From: Enterococcus haemoperoxidus ATCC BAA-382
Lineage (GTDB): Bacteria > Bacillota > Bacilli > Lactobacillales > Enterococcaceae
Direction: 5' to 3'
DNA length: 64,000 bases
NCBI RefSeq assembly: GCF_000407165.1
Contig: NZ_KE136480.1
Span: forward strand, 186,001 to 250,000
Shown here: positions 47,820 to 57,234 of the stretch, in pieces
How the letters are laid out: every line of letters begins with the position of its first letter
Numbering within the stretch: the first letter of the stretch is position 1
Notes under the pieces: model-generated
Database searches by the model: none
What the model saw: the letters and a program-made list of their open reading frames with translations, nothing else
What the model was told of the DNA's origin: nothing
Position numbers and translations under genes: made by a program

Positions 47820-48905
47820 TCACTTACTTTTATTATTTTTTTTAGCATTCTTTTTCTTTGCAGCTCTTTTTTTATTCAGCATTCTTACAACAAAGAATAT
47901 GATCAATCCTAAAATAAAGATACCAGCAACAATCGGTATGATAAGTTTCCAGTTAATTCCTTGTTCTTGAACTAGATTGACATCTTGTTTGTTATATTTA
48001 TCAGCATCTTCATCCGTAATTGTAAACTCTTCGTCCCATTCCCATTTTCTATCTTGAGACGTTGCACGAACATGCGCTCGATACTTACCTGGCACCATTT
48101 TTTCTCCATTCATTGAAATTGGAAAATCCATCATACTGTTTGGTGCAAATCGCATACCTGCTTTTTTAGTATCATAAATAACACTATCAGATTCTTTTGA
48201 CATGATTTGAACATCCAATGTCAAATCATCTAAAATTGCTGCTTTTATATTTGAAAGATTTACAAAGATGCTATTGCGGTAATTACTTAATCCAGCATAT
48301 ACCTTGTTCAATTTTAACTCCGGTTGAACTACAGTATCTGTTTCTGTCAGTACCATACCGACTAAGAATGCATATTCATTAACAACACCTTTTTGTTTTT
48401 CTTGTTCTTGTTTACTAATATGGCGTTTCATTTCAATACCGCCAGAAATCATACCATCATAACTGCTGTCAGGCATTGTAATTGCTAATTTCAACGGAAC
48501 AGTTGTTTTGGGTGGGAGTTTTACAGATTCTTCTCCTTTGACAATATCTTTAAAATCATATTTCAATGATTTATCATTATCGATCGCACTCGGTCCATAT
48601 TCAATAACACCGTTACCGTTAGTCTTAGCGCCATTAATTGAAACCTCTACTTCTACTTCTTGATCTCCATCGTTTGTCAAATCAATTTGAACAGTTTGTT
48701 TTTGTCCCGGCATCATTCTTAGATCATAATAACCAACTTGCGGATTTTTTTGATTTTCTGGTTTAATGACTTTATAACTGAATCCCAGCGGATTTTTTTG
48801 TCCTTCTTGTTTCTTCGAATCATTGGCGTATGCCAGCTGCGTTGGAAAAACAAAACTAGCTATGTATATAAGGGAAAGTAAAAATATCGTTGCTCTTTTT
48901 TTCAT
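47820..48905 (-). CDS. DUF916/DUF3324 WxL-associated surface protein
   Basis: A 361-residue protein with a signal peptide ending near TQLAYAN. DUF916 (about 30-150) has GFSYKVIKPENQ...GYYDLRMMPGQKQTVQIDLTNDGD, and DUF3324 (about 160-290) has AFLVGMVLTETDTVVQPELKLNKVYAGLSNYRNSIFVNLSN. A membrane helix (about 315-340) and a basic tail KKRAAKKKNAKKNNKSK follow. These paired domains are the usual partner of WxL proteins, binding peptidoglycan and host or WxL ligands. It anchors in the membrane and lies directly after two WxL genes. Confidence 0.92.
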   Translation of the reverse strand: MKKRATIFLLSLIYIASFVFPTQLAYANDSKKQEGQKNPLGFSYKVIKPENQKNPQVGYYDLRMMPGQKQTVQIDLTNDGDQEVEVEVSINGAKTNGNGVIEYGPSAIDNDKSLKYDFKDIVKGEESVKLPPKTTVPLKLAITMPDSSYDGMISGGIEMKRHISKQEQEKQKGVVNEYAFLVGMVLTETDTVVQPELKLNKVYAGLSNYRNSIFVNLSNIKAAILDDLTLDVQIMSKESDSVIYDTKKAGMRFAPNSMMDFPISMNGEKMVPGKYRAHVRATSQDRKWEWDEEFTITDEDADKYNKQDVNLVQEQGINWKLIIPIVAGIFILGLIIFFVVRMLNKKRAAKKKNAKKNNKSK

Positions 48906-48936
48906 TCCTTTTCTCTAACCTTTCTATAAAATGAAA

Positions 48937-48961
48937 TTCACCGACTCAATGAGCCGGCGAA
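48937..48961. other. Intercistronic hairpin between the WxL and DUF916 genes
   Basis: The sequence around CCGACTCA and TGAGCCGG pairs, extended by TTC/GAA, giving a GC-rich stem with two mismatches. There is no T-run, so it is more likely to set mRNA stability or partial read-through than full termination. Confidence 0.4.
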
Positions 48962-49009
48962 CCTCACTCAGTACTTATTTTTCTTTAAAATGAAGTTAAT
49001 GGTTGCAAC

Positions 49010-49792
49010 TTAAATTACGTCTGCCATCGTCCAAGTAATTTTTGCAGAGTAATCTCCTTCACCAATTGCGGTTGTTGACGGGATGTTTAACATAACCGCT
49101 TCTTCTGCAGTACCATCCGAGTGTAAACCAAAGTTAAGTTCGAATTTACCATAACCAACACCCTCTGCAGCATCTCTGTTATCCACAAAAATTTCTGATC
49201 CACCAGCAGTTGCACCATCGCCTGCTATAAGTTTTACAGTCCCTGATTTTTCAACCGGTTTTAAGCTTGGATCTGCAGTTGATGTTACATTGATGTTTTT
49301 GTACGTAATGTTAGCACCTTTAAGGTAAGTGCCACTTGTCTTTTCTTTAAAGTTTTCACTGATTTTAGCAGTTAATTGGTATGGACGGCTATCTGTCGCA
49401 CGTAAATCTTGGAACCATACAGCATTTTGCATGTCAAATTTCCCAGTGTTAGTAGCTTTATCTTCTTCTGTACTATCTGGGTTTGCTGTGATAAGCAACG
49501 CCTTGTAATCACGTTGTGTTTGACTTGTTAAAATATCGTGTGAATCAAAGTCTAATGGGCTAATACCAATAATACCCATAGGCCCAGGGTTTGTTGTTGT
49601 AATACCCGTTGTGATTGTTGTACCCGTTGAATTACCTGGATCAGTGATGATTGGATCTTCATCTGTATTATAGGTAAATTCAATATGCCCCGATCCATCA
49701 AGATCGTTCGCTTTTGTTGTGTTAGGCATTGCTAAAGCAACTCCTGTTGCTGCTAGTAATGCAGCCCCGCATAATTTGTGTGTTAATTTCAT
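49010..49792 (-). CDS. WxL-domain surface protein, 260 aa
   Basis: A secreted cell-surface protein with a signal peptide (cleavage near TTKAND). A Thr/Gly/Pro-rich stretch (TDPGNSTGTTITTGITTTNPGP) precedes the WxL domain (about 90-260). The first WxL motif appears as VWFQDLRATD and the second as KITWTMADVI at the C terminus. WxL domains attach non-covalently to peptidoglycan. AGGAGG precedes the ATG. It follows another WxL gene by 32 bp and precedes the DUF916 partner. Confidence 0.92.
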   Translation of the reverse strand: MKLTHKLCGAALLAATGVALAMPNTTKANDLDGSGHIEFTYNTDEDPIITDPGNSTGTTITTGITTTNPGPMGIIGISPLDFDSHDILTSQTQRDYKALLITANPDSTEEDKATNTGKFDMQNAVWFQDLRATDSRPYQLTAKISENFKEKTSGTYLKGANITYKNINVTSTADPSLKPVEKSGTVKLIAGDGATAGGSEIFVDNRDAAEGVGYGKFELNFGLHSDGTAEEAVMLNIPSTTAIGEGDYSAKITWTMADVI

Positions 49793-49824
49793 GTGTGTTT
49801 CCTCCTAGTTTTGTGTGTTTTGAT

Positions 49825-50634
49825 TTATGGTAACTCGGCTAATGTCCAAGTTAGCACCGTAGTGTAAGGTACCGGATCTTTTTTCGTTGTTCCGGGTATT
49901 GACAACGTTATTGCACTATTTTCTTGCATTTGCTTATTTTCAAAGTTTGCATCAAGCATTGGCTTTCCATCTGCATCGACTTTTGGTTTCAAGGTGTTTT
50001 CTCTTCCAAGCGGATTATCAGAAGATCCTCCGAATGAAATAGACCACGTGCCTGCTCCTGTGCCTTGTTTTGCCTCTGCTAAATTATATGTTTCTCCAAT
50101 ATTTTCCAGACGAATAATATCACCTGAAACAACTGGGGCATATGCGTTATCTACCGTAGAATTCGTCCATGATTTGTCTAAAGACAACACGGCACCATTT
50201 AATTGATTGTTTGATGTTTTAGTATTCTGAAATTGTGTCTCTTGTTTTAACTGAAGAGTCCATCCTATTGCTCCGCCACGATAATCTGAAATCTGGATGA
50301 AATTCCCACGAGCTTCAGTCGCGCCATGAAATAATTGAGCATTCACCGAATACGTCATATCTTTATCGGATATTTTATTGCGTCCAGTAAAATTGAATTG
50401 TGGAACAAAATCAATACGAAGCTTTCCAGAGGTACTCGGACTTTCTCCTGCATCGACAATGTCATCTGGATGTTCAGGATCTTTAATCCCTCTACTTTCA
50501 TAGTTACCAGTAAACTGAATGTTCCCTGCGCCATCTAAACTTTCTTCAGCGAATACAGTCTGAGTCCCTGTTATAAAAGGTCCTGTTATTAAAAGAGTCG
50601 CGGCAAGTAAAGACAATGTCACTGTTCTTTTCAT
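49825..50634 (-). CDS. WxL-domain surface protein, 269 aa
   Basis: A signal peptide (ends near TVFAEE) is followed by a WxL domain. The two motifs are IGWTLQLKQE near residue 120 and the C-terminal VLTWTLAELP. The mature protein is almost entirely the WxL domain, so it is a small wall-binding protein. It begins 3 bp after the small YPSTG protein gene, which suggests coupled expression. Confidence 0.92.
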   Translation of the reverse strand: MKRTVTLSLLAATLLITGPFITGTQTVFAEESLDGAGNIQFTGNYESRGIKDPEHPDDIVDAGESPSTSGKLRIDFVPQFNFTGRNKISDKDMTYSVNAQLFHGATEARGNFIQISDYRGGAIGWTLQLKQETQFQNTKTSNNQLNGAVLSLDKSWTNSTVDNAYAPVVSGDIIRLENIGETYNLAEAKQGTGAGTWSISFGGSSDNPLGRENTLKPKVDADGKPMLDANFENKQMQENSAITLSIPGTTKKDPVPYTTVLTWTLAELP

Positions 50635-50637
50635 TGC

Positions 50638-50994
50638 TTAATGCCCCTTTCCTTCTTGCTTTTCCTTTTTCCGTCTCAAAAGAAAATAGCCTAAAACAAT
50701 TACAACTACAACAGCACCACTAATGGATAAACTTTTTTTTACTAATTCACCCGTTGAAGGATACTTGCCTTTAGGCTTGATAGATGTTTCCTTATCAATT
50801 GATTTTGATGAACTAGTTAATGTTGATGATTCTGTAGAACCATCTTCTTCGTAGAAACCAATTTCTCCATTCGTTTGAACTGCACCACCACCGTTTTCAT
50901 CCTCTTGTGCATTTACTAACTGAGGTGGCAAAATGACTAACGTAACCCAAACTATGAAAAAGATAAGCAGATATGTGACTTTTTTTGTTCTCAT
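50638..50994 (-). CDS. Small sortase-type surface protein with a YPSTG motif, 118 aa
   Basis: A signal peptide (hydrophobic 7-24, cleavage near VNAQED) is followed by a short acidic, Ser/Thr-rich middle. The C terminus has the sortase layout: KYPSTGE near residue 79, a hydrophobic helix SGAVVVVIVLGYFLL and a basic tail RRKKEKQEGKGH. The usual LPXTG reads YPSTG here. Small LPXTG proteins are common members of WxL loci in enterococci. Whether the altered motif is still cleaved by sortase A is open. Confidence 0.85.
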   Translation of the reverse strand: MRTKKVTYLLIFFIVWVTLVILPPQLVNAQEDENGGGAVQTNGEIGFYEEDGSTESSTLTSSSKSIDKETSIKPKGKYPSTGELVKKSLSISGAVVVVIVLGYFLLRRKKEKQEGKGH

Positions 50995-51006
50995 TTTATC
51001 CCTCCA

Positions 51007-54000
51007 TTATTGGGTTTCACTTAAAGTAAATTTGATAGTCGCAGTGTACTCGCCAATTTTTCTATATTGGTTTGCTTCCAGAACCATTTTAAACCCATTC
51101 CCTTTTTTGACCCATTCCTCTTCACTAATGTTTTGACTACCTCTGGCTTTTTTGATAATGTCATATGGTTCTTCTAATTTCAGTACATTATCACGTGCAC
51201 CATCTTTGTAGATAAGCGCTTCTGGTAATTTATAAGATTGGTCGTCGGTTGATTCCATCACTTTTGTTACTTTAGCGGATAGCTTCCAATCAGTTAAGAC
51301 TTCTCGGCTATCACTAACCACAAGAGATTGATCAAATTCTGGGTTATCAGCAGAAAAGTTCCCATAACTTCCCGATTCTTTTAGCCCAAAATCAATCATT
51401 TTTGGTGCTGAAACAAAGGAAAGAACACCTTCTACTTTACCTCCTGGCAACCCAACTTCATTAGAACTTATTGTAAGAAGTTCATGTGCTGAATCTGGAT
51501 TGATTGGACCTTGGATAAATGGCTTCTCTCGGGGTGAATCACCATTTGCCTTTGCTAGATTTTTAATATCATTACCCACAATAGCATCTTGCCCAAGTTT
51601 AACTTTAAAGCTTGCTGTTACCTTTTTATTGGCCGCTAAATCTCCAACATAAATTTTTAATGTTCGTGTTTCTTCATCATAACTAAATTTACTTTGATCT
51701 GTACCAATTGATTTACCATTGATGGTAATACCATTATCTGTTGGATCAAAAGATAACCCAGTTGCTAGAACATCGACTAATTCAACATTCTTCCAAGGTT
51801 CAGATCCCGTCTTAGGATTTTCAGCTTGCAATGTATAGGTCAGCGTGTCACCAATTGCAGTTTTACCTGAACCTCCACTTGATACCACCGATTTAACTAA
51901 TTTTGATTGATCTGGGATGACATCTTTCGTAATCAAACGTTTTGCTTGATTAAATCGCTCGTCTTTGTTGCCAACTTTCACTGCATCATGATAACCTTGG
52001 TAATTTTCATACCCAGTAATTTCTTCATTGATATTTCCAAATACACCATCGGGTTCTTGTGTATAAGTTTTCGGTAATGTAAAGGCCGGTAAAGGACTGT
52101 TTGTTGCAGTATCTTTTAAATAGACATCTACTTTAGCTGTCTTATCTAAATATTCAGGTAAATCAATCGTCCATTTACCTGCGCTGACTTTTGATGTGAT
52201 TGCTTTTCCATCTGAACCTTTTAACCATTGATCATTGACCTTGACAAAAACTTTTGCACCATTTTCATTACTAGTACCTGATAATTGTTTGGTTGCGTTG
52301 TTCAGATTGGTTGGTACTACTGCTTGAGTTGGTGGAGTGACGTCCAGCGACTCAACTGACTCGGCCCACCCTTTCAGCCCATCTGGAACTTCATCCCCTG
52401 GTTTTCCTATATGAACACTGCTAGGATCTGGATTTAAATCGCCAGCTTTACCGCCACGCCATGCTCTTACTACTTCAACCTTATCACCTGCTTCAAAAAA
52501 CTCGGCAGTTCCAGAAGAAGTCTTTTTATTTTCAGCTTGGAATAAACCAGCTCTTTCATTTTCTCCGTATACACTGAGTCCTTTTGAAGAACCGTCTACG
52601 CCCACCGTCTTACCATTTATTTCATAAGGCGCTTCACCATTAGCTTTCGTTACTTTTAAGACAACAGTCACTTCATCTGTCCAAGCATCACGAGAACCTT
52701 CAACACCCTCTGGAATGGTAACGTGTCCGAATAAATACTTATCCGCATTTGTGGGCGTTCGTAGTTCATCTACAATTGGATTAGCATTATTTCCACTGAT
52801 ACGTGCCATTGTACGCATACTATTAGCTGTACTTCCCAATACAGCATGAGCTGCATCATCTGTCGTAAAAGTGCCAGGTAAATTGATCTGACTCATTTCA
52901 AAGGTTCGATACCTCGCAGCACGTGAACTATGATAATCATATCTAAAACCAGTGTCATACAGCCCCATATCGATAAGGGTCCATGCTCTAAATGGGTTTC
53001 CTTCTAATTGATCAGCATTGCCTTGTTTCCAAACACTGACGTCAGAATAGACATTTTTTAAATCACCACTTCCATTAAAAACTACACTACCGCTATTGTT
53101 TCTAAAATCGTAGTACAGCATATTATGAAACTCGAGTATGGAATTTGTACCAAAATCAAATGTACCACCAGTACCGTATCCATCAATTGTAAATTCCGTG
53201 CCAGGATCTCCAGCAATTATTGTTCTATTACCAGAACTGAATCCTCTATTTCCTTTAGCAACAATTTCAACTTTAGAATCTTTATCTTGTACTCTGAATG
53301 AATTACCGGTACCAGTATAATTTATCCCCTCTTGGTTCCCATTATTAATAACTTTAAACTTCGAACCTCCGGTTACTTTTACGGCATTATTTCCATTTGC
53401 AGTACTACTAGCTGATAATCTCAACGTTTCAGATCTAGAACTTTTTTCTTTAAGAAGAATAAATTCGGACTTATCTTCAATGTTAAACTGCATGTCATTT
53501 GATAGCCTGAAACGCATTACAGCACCAAAACCATTTCCAGTCGCATCGTCTAAAATTGTGGCATGTAGTTTGGCATTGTTCTTAATATTAAAGATACCAC
53601 CATTTCCTTCCATGACCGTTGTTGGATGTGATTTGGAAGTCAGTAGGAATTCTGCTGAATTTGTAACTTCTATTACAGAGTTCGCTCCTTTAATCCCCAC
53701 AATAGTGCCAAATGCATCTACTCCATTTTGTGAACCATACAGTGTGGCTTTTGTTCCTTCGCCATTAAATTTCATCGTTGCTCTGTCACCATTAAGACCT
53801 ATCATCGCTGTTCTGCTATTATTTAAATCTAACGTTGAACCTTGATCAACATTAATCGTTGAATCATTTACCTGGGACGCCAGAAACATATCTGAAAAAG
53901 AGCCGCTAACCTTTGTCCCATTAGTAATCGTTATATTTTTAGCTTCAAATAATTTATGCCAGTTATCATTCATACTTGTTCCACCAGCACCACCAGAACC

Positions 54001-54987
54001 TATACCATTATGAGTCAAATGAATATTGCCTCCATCCATCAAAATAGCGCCGTTTGGCAAATAGGCAATACGTTTGGTATGACCTTCACTTAATGAAATA
54101 TTGTTAAAAGCCGCAGTCCAATTTGCACTATCAGCAGCTGACGCATATACTAATGCATCATTTGAAGAAACGGCAGTACCAGAACCTTTTAAATTCACAT
54201 TGTTAAATCTAATTTCAGAAGCTATCCCGACCGATCCTAAAGTGATTCTAAAATTAGCAGCCGAATTAGCACCAAAATCTAATTCAAAATTATCCACTCC
54301 GTTAGTCCCATCAATTGTGACACTTCTATTCACTGTACCAGGATTAACCGATGAACTTCCGCGAGAAATATTTTTAGTCAATTTAATTGAATGTACTGTC
54401 GGATTTTGTAAAGCACTCACAAACGTTGTCCAGTTCTCAACTGTAGCTACGCTTCTTGTATTAGAAGCAACTGTAGGTGTAATTGGGTTAGTGTTTATCG
54501 GAGTCTCAACTACTTGTCCTGGATACTTCAAATTAAAGCTACCCTTTGCAACTACATCATTTTCATGAACTACTTTAAGCGTATCAGAGATGTTTTTCCC
54601 GATTTTTGTAGCATCAAAAACTATCGGAAACTCATAGTTACCTTTAGCTTTTTTAAATTGAATAGTTACTTTATTCGTTTGATCATGTTCTTTGACTTCT
54701 AGCTCACTTGCTTGCTGTGAAGAAAAAGATTCCATCAGAGCCTCTTCAGATAAAAGACCTATTTTCGTTTCGTCTAAAGACAATTCAATTTTCGCTTTTT
54801 GAGAGTTTTCGACTTTCAATAGGTATTCTACTTGATTTGTTGATTCAGAAATCTTTTTTAAAGTATAGTTACTTTTATTTTCCTCAGAAGCTTGTATTTT
54901 GGTTTGTTCATTGAACATTAGAAATCCCAAAATACTAAACAAAGAAACCAACAAAGCAACTAGTATAGCTTTTTTTTCGATCTTCAT
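51007..54987 (-). CDS. Large adhesin-like WxL protein, 1326 aa
   Basis: This is the largest surface protein of the locus. After a signal peptide (KKAILVALLVSLFSILGFLMF) and about 140 residues of linker, residues about 180-645 form a repetitive beta-helix-like region (VENWTTFVSALQN, then many N/G/T-rich turns) of the pectate-lyase-like adhesive type. Further along are an Ig-like segment (about 890-975), a DUF11/isopeptide-type domain (about 1030-1150, GGSGKTAIGDTLTYTLQAENP) and a C-terminal WxL domain. The first WxL motif is DWKLSAKV near 1232. The last residues read TIKFTLSETQ, without the Trp expected in the second motif. I chose ATG 54987, with GAGAGGAG about 12 bp upstream, rather than an earlier in-frame start. 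Probably binds host or environmental ligands. Confidence 0.9.
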   Translation of the reverse strand: MKIEKKAILVALLVSLFSILGFLMFNEQTKIQASEENKSNYTLKKISESTNQVEYLLKVENSQKAKIELSLDETKIGLLSEEALMESFSSQQASELEVKEHDQTNKVTIQFKKAKGNYEFPIVFDATKIGKNISDTLKVVHENDVVAKGSFNLKYPGQVVETPINTNPITPTVASNTRSVATVENWTTFVSALQNPTVHSIKLTKNISRGSSSVNPGTVNRSVTIDGTNGVDNFELDFGANSAANFRITLGSVGIASEIRFNNVNLKGSGTAVSSNDALVYASAADSANWTAAFNNISLSEGHTKRIAYLPNGAILMDGGNIHLTHNGIGSGGAGGTSMNDNWHKLFEAKNITITNGTKVSGSFSDMFLASQVNDSTINVDQGSTLDLNNSRTAMIGLNGDRATMKFNGEGTKATLYGSQNGVDAFGTIVGIKGANSVIEVTNSAEFLLTSKSHPTTVMEGNGGIFNIKNNAKLHATILDDATGNGFGAVMRFRLSNDMQFNIEDKSEFILLKEKSSRSETLRLSASSTANGNNAVKVTGGSKFKVINNGNQEGINYTGTGNSFRVQDKDSKVEIVAKGNRGFSSGNRTIIAGDPGTEFTIDGYGTGGTFDFGTNSILEFHNMLYYDFRNNSGSVVFNGSGDLKNVYSDVSVWKQGNADQLEGNPFRAWTLIDMGLYDTGFRYDYHSSRAARYRTFEMSQINLPGTFTTDDAAHAVLGSTANSMRTMARISGNNANPIVDELRTPTNADKYLFGHVTIPEGVEGSRDAWTDEVTVVLKVTKANGEAPYEINGKTVGVDGSSKGLSVYGENERAGLFQAENKKTSSGTAEFFEAGDKVEVVRAWRGGKAGDLNPDPSSVHIGKPGDEVPDGLKGWAESVESLDVTPPTQAVVPTNLNNATKQLSGTSNENGAKVFVKVNDQWLKGSDGKAITSKVSAGKWTIDLPEYLDKTAKVDVYLKDTATNSPLPAFTLPKTYTQEPDGVFGNINEEITGYENYQGYHDAVKVGNKDERFNQAKRLITKDVIPDQSKLVKSVVSSGGSGKTAIGDTLTYTLQAENPKTGSEPWKNVELVDVLATGLSFDPTDNGITINGKSIGTDQSKFSYDEETRTLKIYVGDLAANKKVTASFKVKLGQDAIVGNDIKNLAKANGDSPREKPFIQGPINPDSAHELLTISSNEVGLPGGKVEGVLSFVSAPKMIDFGLKESGSYGNFSADNPEFDQSLVVSDSREVLTDWKLSAKVTKVMESTDDQSYKLPEALIYKDGARDNVLKLEEPYDIIKKARGSQNISEEEWVKKGNGFKMVLEANQYRKIGEYTATIKFTLSETQ

Positions 54988-55021
54988 TATTTTTTTCAAC
55001 TCCTCTCTATTCGTGTGATTT

Positions 55022-55041
55022 TGTGTGAGTCGGATCACACA
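55022..55041. promoter_or_regulatory. Inverted repeat upstream of the large WxL gene
   Basis: TGTGTGA-N6-TCACACA is a perfect 7-bp inverted repeat 35 bp before the start of the large WxL gene. It may be an operator or a leader hairpin. Nothing further can be said. Confidence 0.35.
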
Positions 55042-55125
55042 TATATTCCAATTTTCCATTCATAGATAAACAATTGTTCTCTTGAATCAAAAAATGAAAA
55101 CAGATTAAAGTGAATTATAGATTTC

Positions 55126-55833
55126 TCAACTAGACAACATATACCCTCTTGAACGAACAGTTCGGATATATTTTGGTTTGAAGGAATCATCTTCTAGTTT
55201 TTTCCTTAGATGGAAAACTAAATTGGCTACACGATATTTCTTATCGCCTTTTTCTTCGCCCCAAACACTTTTGTACAGTTCTTCATATGTGATTGCTTCT
55301 CCTTTGCGACGAATCAAAGATTCTAAGGCTTTGAATTCCAACTTAGTCAGTCCTACTTCCCCTTTTCCTTCAATACTTACGGAGAAATTATTAGGGACTA
55401 GTCGAATTGCTGGTGGTTGTCCTTCCATTGTTGGATGTACAGTATCAGTAATAGTCTCTTGTTTCTGCTTCTTATCAGTTCTTCTCTCAAGTGTATTCAT
55501 AATAGACAAACAAAATTCATCTGACTCTGTCCGATTATCAAAAGTACCATCCGCTCCAAGTTGAAGATGGACAATACGATTTATCTTTGTTGACTCATCA
55601 GATAAAATCCAGACAAAATGATTCGTCAAACTTCTCACTTTGATTATCGACTCACACGTCAAGCCAATATCTTCTATAGTAGGTTCATTGATGATCACCG
55701 CGTCCATTTGGGGAATCCTTTCCTCCATTTCATTTAAATTGACATGATGAAGCGTGCATTTTTTTTCTTTTAAAGCAACTATGTATTCTGATTGATCCTC
55801 TTCAATAGTATTTACTAAGGCTATGTTAAACAT
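55126..55833 (-). CDS. Winged-helix regulator with a degenerate receiver domain
   Basis: A 235-residue OmpR/PhoB-type protein. The C-terminal winged helix (about 135-235) is clear: LTKLEFKALESLIRRKGEAITYEELYKSVWG...VANLVFHLRKKLEDDSFKPKYIRTVRSRGYML. The N-terminal 115 residues follow a receiver fold pattern, but the place of the phosphorylated Asp reads DAVIINEP, with Asn at about residue 49, and no histidine kinase gene is adjacent. It therefore probably acts without phosphorylation. AGGAGG lies just before the ATG. It is the first gene of the WxL locus and probably its activator. An invertible-looking element lies immediately upstream. Confidence 0.87.
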   Translation of the reverse strand: MFNIALVNTIEEDQSEYIVALKEKKCTLHHVNLNEMEERIPQMDAVIINEPTIEDIGLTCESIIKVRSLTNHFVWILSDESTKINRIVHLQLGADGTFDNRTESDEFCLSIMNTLERRTDKKQKQETITDTVHPTMEGQPPAIRLVPNNFSVSIEGKGEVGLTKLEFKALESLIRRKGEAITYEELYKSVWGEEKGDKKYRVANLVFHLRKKLEDDSFKPKYIRTVRSRGYMLSS

Positions 55834-56006
55834 TTGTTTCCTCCTAGTTCTTAATAATGGTCGGTTCCAGTTATTTTCAATTCCTTTGTCATTTTCATTT
55901 CTAGATTTAAAATAATAAACTTAAAAGCCAAAAATTATTATTTTATTCAAATTCATAGTAAAATTAATTTTAATTATTAATATTTATAAATTTGACAGAA
56001 TTTTCT

Positions 56007-56028
56007 CGTTCTAAATAAGAACAGGAAA
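56007..56028 (+). repeat. Inverted repeat, left (candidate crossover site)
   Basis: The left copy begins CGTTCTAAATAAGAAC and ends AGGAAA. It is identical over 22 bp to the reverse complement of 57487-57508. Three more flanking positions (56004-56006) agree with one mismatch. Confidence 0.85.
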
Positions 56029-56037
56029 TCACTGCAT

Positions 56038-56060
56038 AAATCGTTTGACATCAACGATTT
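56038..56060. repeat. 8-bp inverted repeat between the crossover site and arm sites
   Basis: AAATCGTT at 56038-56045 and AACGATTT at 56053-56060 pair perfectly around 7 bases. There is no T-run on the minus strand, so it is not a typical terminator of the recombinase gene. It could be a binding site for an accessory factor. Confidence 0.45.
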
Positions 56061-56070
56061 GAATTTCCTT

Positions 56071-56091
56071 TGACGGCGATTGTGACGGCGA
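56071..56091 (+). repeat. Arm-type direct repeat pair, left
   Basis: TGACGGCGA occurs twice (56071-56079 and 56083-56091) with a 12-bp period. The same pair with the same spacing recurs at 57235-57255 at the other end of the recombinase gene. Such paired repeats are typical of arm sites bound by the N-terminal domain of tyrosine integrases. Confidence 0.7.
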
Positions 56092-56106
56092 AACCGTAAT
56101 TTTCTA

Positions 56107-57207
56107 CTAGATAGCAGCAACTGCTTCCACCGCAATTCTTTCTTCTGTTAAGTTGGAATTTGTATAAATATCAAGTGTCATTTTGGTTGATGCATGTCCC
56201 AATAAAGAACTGATTACAGCAATATTTACCCCTTTTTCTAAGCAACGAGTAGCAAACGAATGTCTCAAGGCATGAAATGAATAATCTGCTAATTTAACCT
56301 TTTGCAACAACCGTTTAAATTGATAGCGAATCGTGCGTGGTTCTGTAAACCCTTGAGTTTTAGAAACAACATAAGCACTCTTGCTCAATTCTTTCTTACT
56401 CAATAGTTGCTCTAATAAATCAGATGATAAAGGTATCACTCGCTCTGAATTTTCTGATTTTGGTTTTTCTTCGATAATTTGCGTCTTATCGCTACTTTCG
56501 GTATAAGTTTTTACTCTCTGAAGGGTACGCTTGATTGATAGCACTCTGTTTTCAAAGTCGATATCTTCCCATTTCAAGCCAGCAATTTCGCCAATTCTCA
56601 TACCTGTTTCTAATGACATCAACATTGCTAGACCGTTAGAAGATCTTTTTGCTTCTCTTATCAAAAGTTTGTGTTCAAATTGTGAAATAGTTGCAATTTT
56701 AGGTTTCTTTCCTTTTGGAAGCTCAACATTTTCATAAACTGAGCTTTTCACAAAATGTAGTTTTTGTGCATATCTTAAAGATGTTTTTAATACTCTAAAA
56801 ACAGAATGAAGTGAATTGATTGATATCTTTTTCTGCGTATTCTCAATAAATTTATTGATATGTTCAACTGTTAAGTCACTCAGTCTTATCTCCCCAATTA
56901 AGGGACGAACATGACAGTCTAATTTGCTTTTATAACTATCAAATGTTCCTGGTTTCACTTTTGTACTGATTATTTTCTCTAACCAATAATCTAACCAATT
57001 GTTGAGACTTCCGTAAAACTGTTCTGACTGGTCTTGAGCACTGAACATCGTTGCTTTTTTTATTGTCAATTTTTTCTTCACCTCTGTATACGTTTGACCA
57101 TAAACATAACCATAATGGATAAGCCCATTCGCTTTTCTTCCCTTAATATATCGCCCCTCCCAACGACCATCTTTTCTTTTATAAATATTTTCACCTTTTC
57201 TAGCCAA
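56107..57207 (-). CDS. Tyrosine recombinase/integrase, 366 aa
   Basis: A phage-type site-specific recombinase. The N-terminal part has an arm-binding-like start (MARKGENIYKRKDGRWEGRYIKG) and a SAM-like core-binding domain (about 65-150). In the catalytic domain the residues are Arg in ETGMRIGEIAGLKWED, a Lys in the following strand region, HALRHSFATR, the His of LLGHAS, and the nucleophile Tyr in TLDIYTN near residue 351. All expected catalytic residues are visible. The start is TTG with GGAGG about 9 bp upstream. The gene is inside a pair of inverted repeats, with no excisionase or other mobile genes beside it. It most likely inverts the segment that carries it. Confidence 0.9.
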   Translation of the reverse strand: MARKGENIYKRKDGRWEGRYIKGRKANGLIHYGYVYGQTYTEVKKKLTIKKATMFSAQDQSEQFYGSLNNWLDYWLEKIISTKVKPGTFDSYKSKLDCHVRPLIGEIRLSDLTVEHINKFIENTQKKISINSLHSVFRVLKTSLRYAQKLHFVKSSVYENVELPKGKKPKIATISQFEHKLLIREAKRSSNGLAMLMSLETGMRIGEIAGLKWEDIDFENRVLSIKRTLQRVKTYTESSDKTQIIEEKPKSENSERVIPLSSDLLEQLLSKKELSKSAYVVSKTQGFTEPRTIRYQFKRLLQKVKLADYSFHALRHSFATRCLEKGVNIAVISSLLGHASTKMTLDIYTNSNLTEERIAVEAVAAI

Positions 57208-57234
57208 AGTAATCTTCCTCCCATAAAAAATAAT

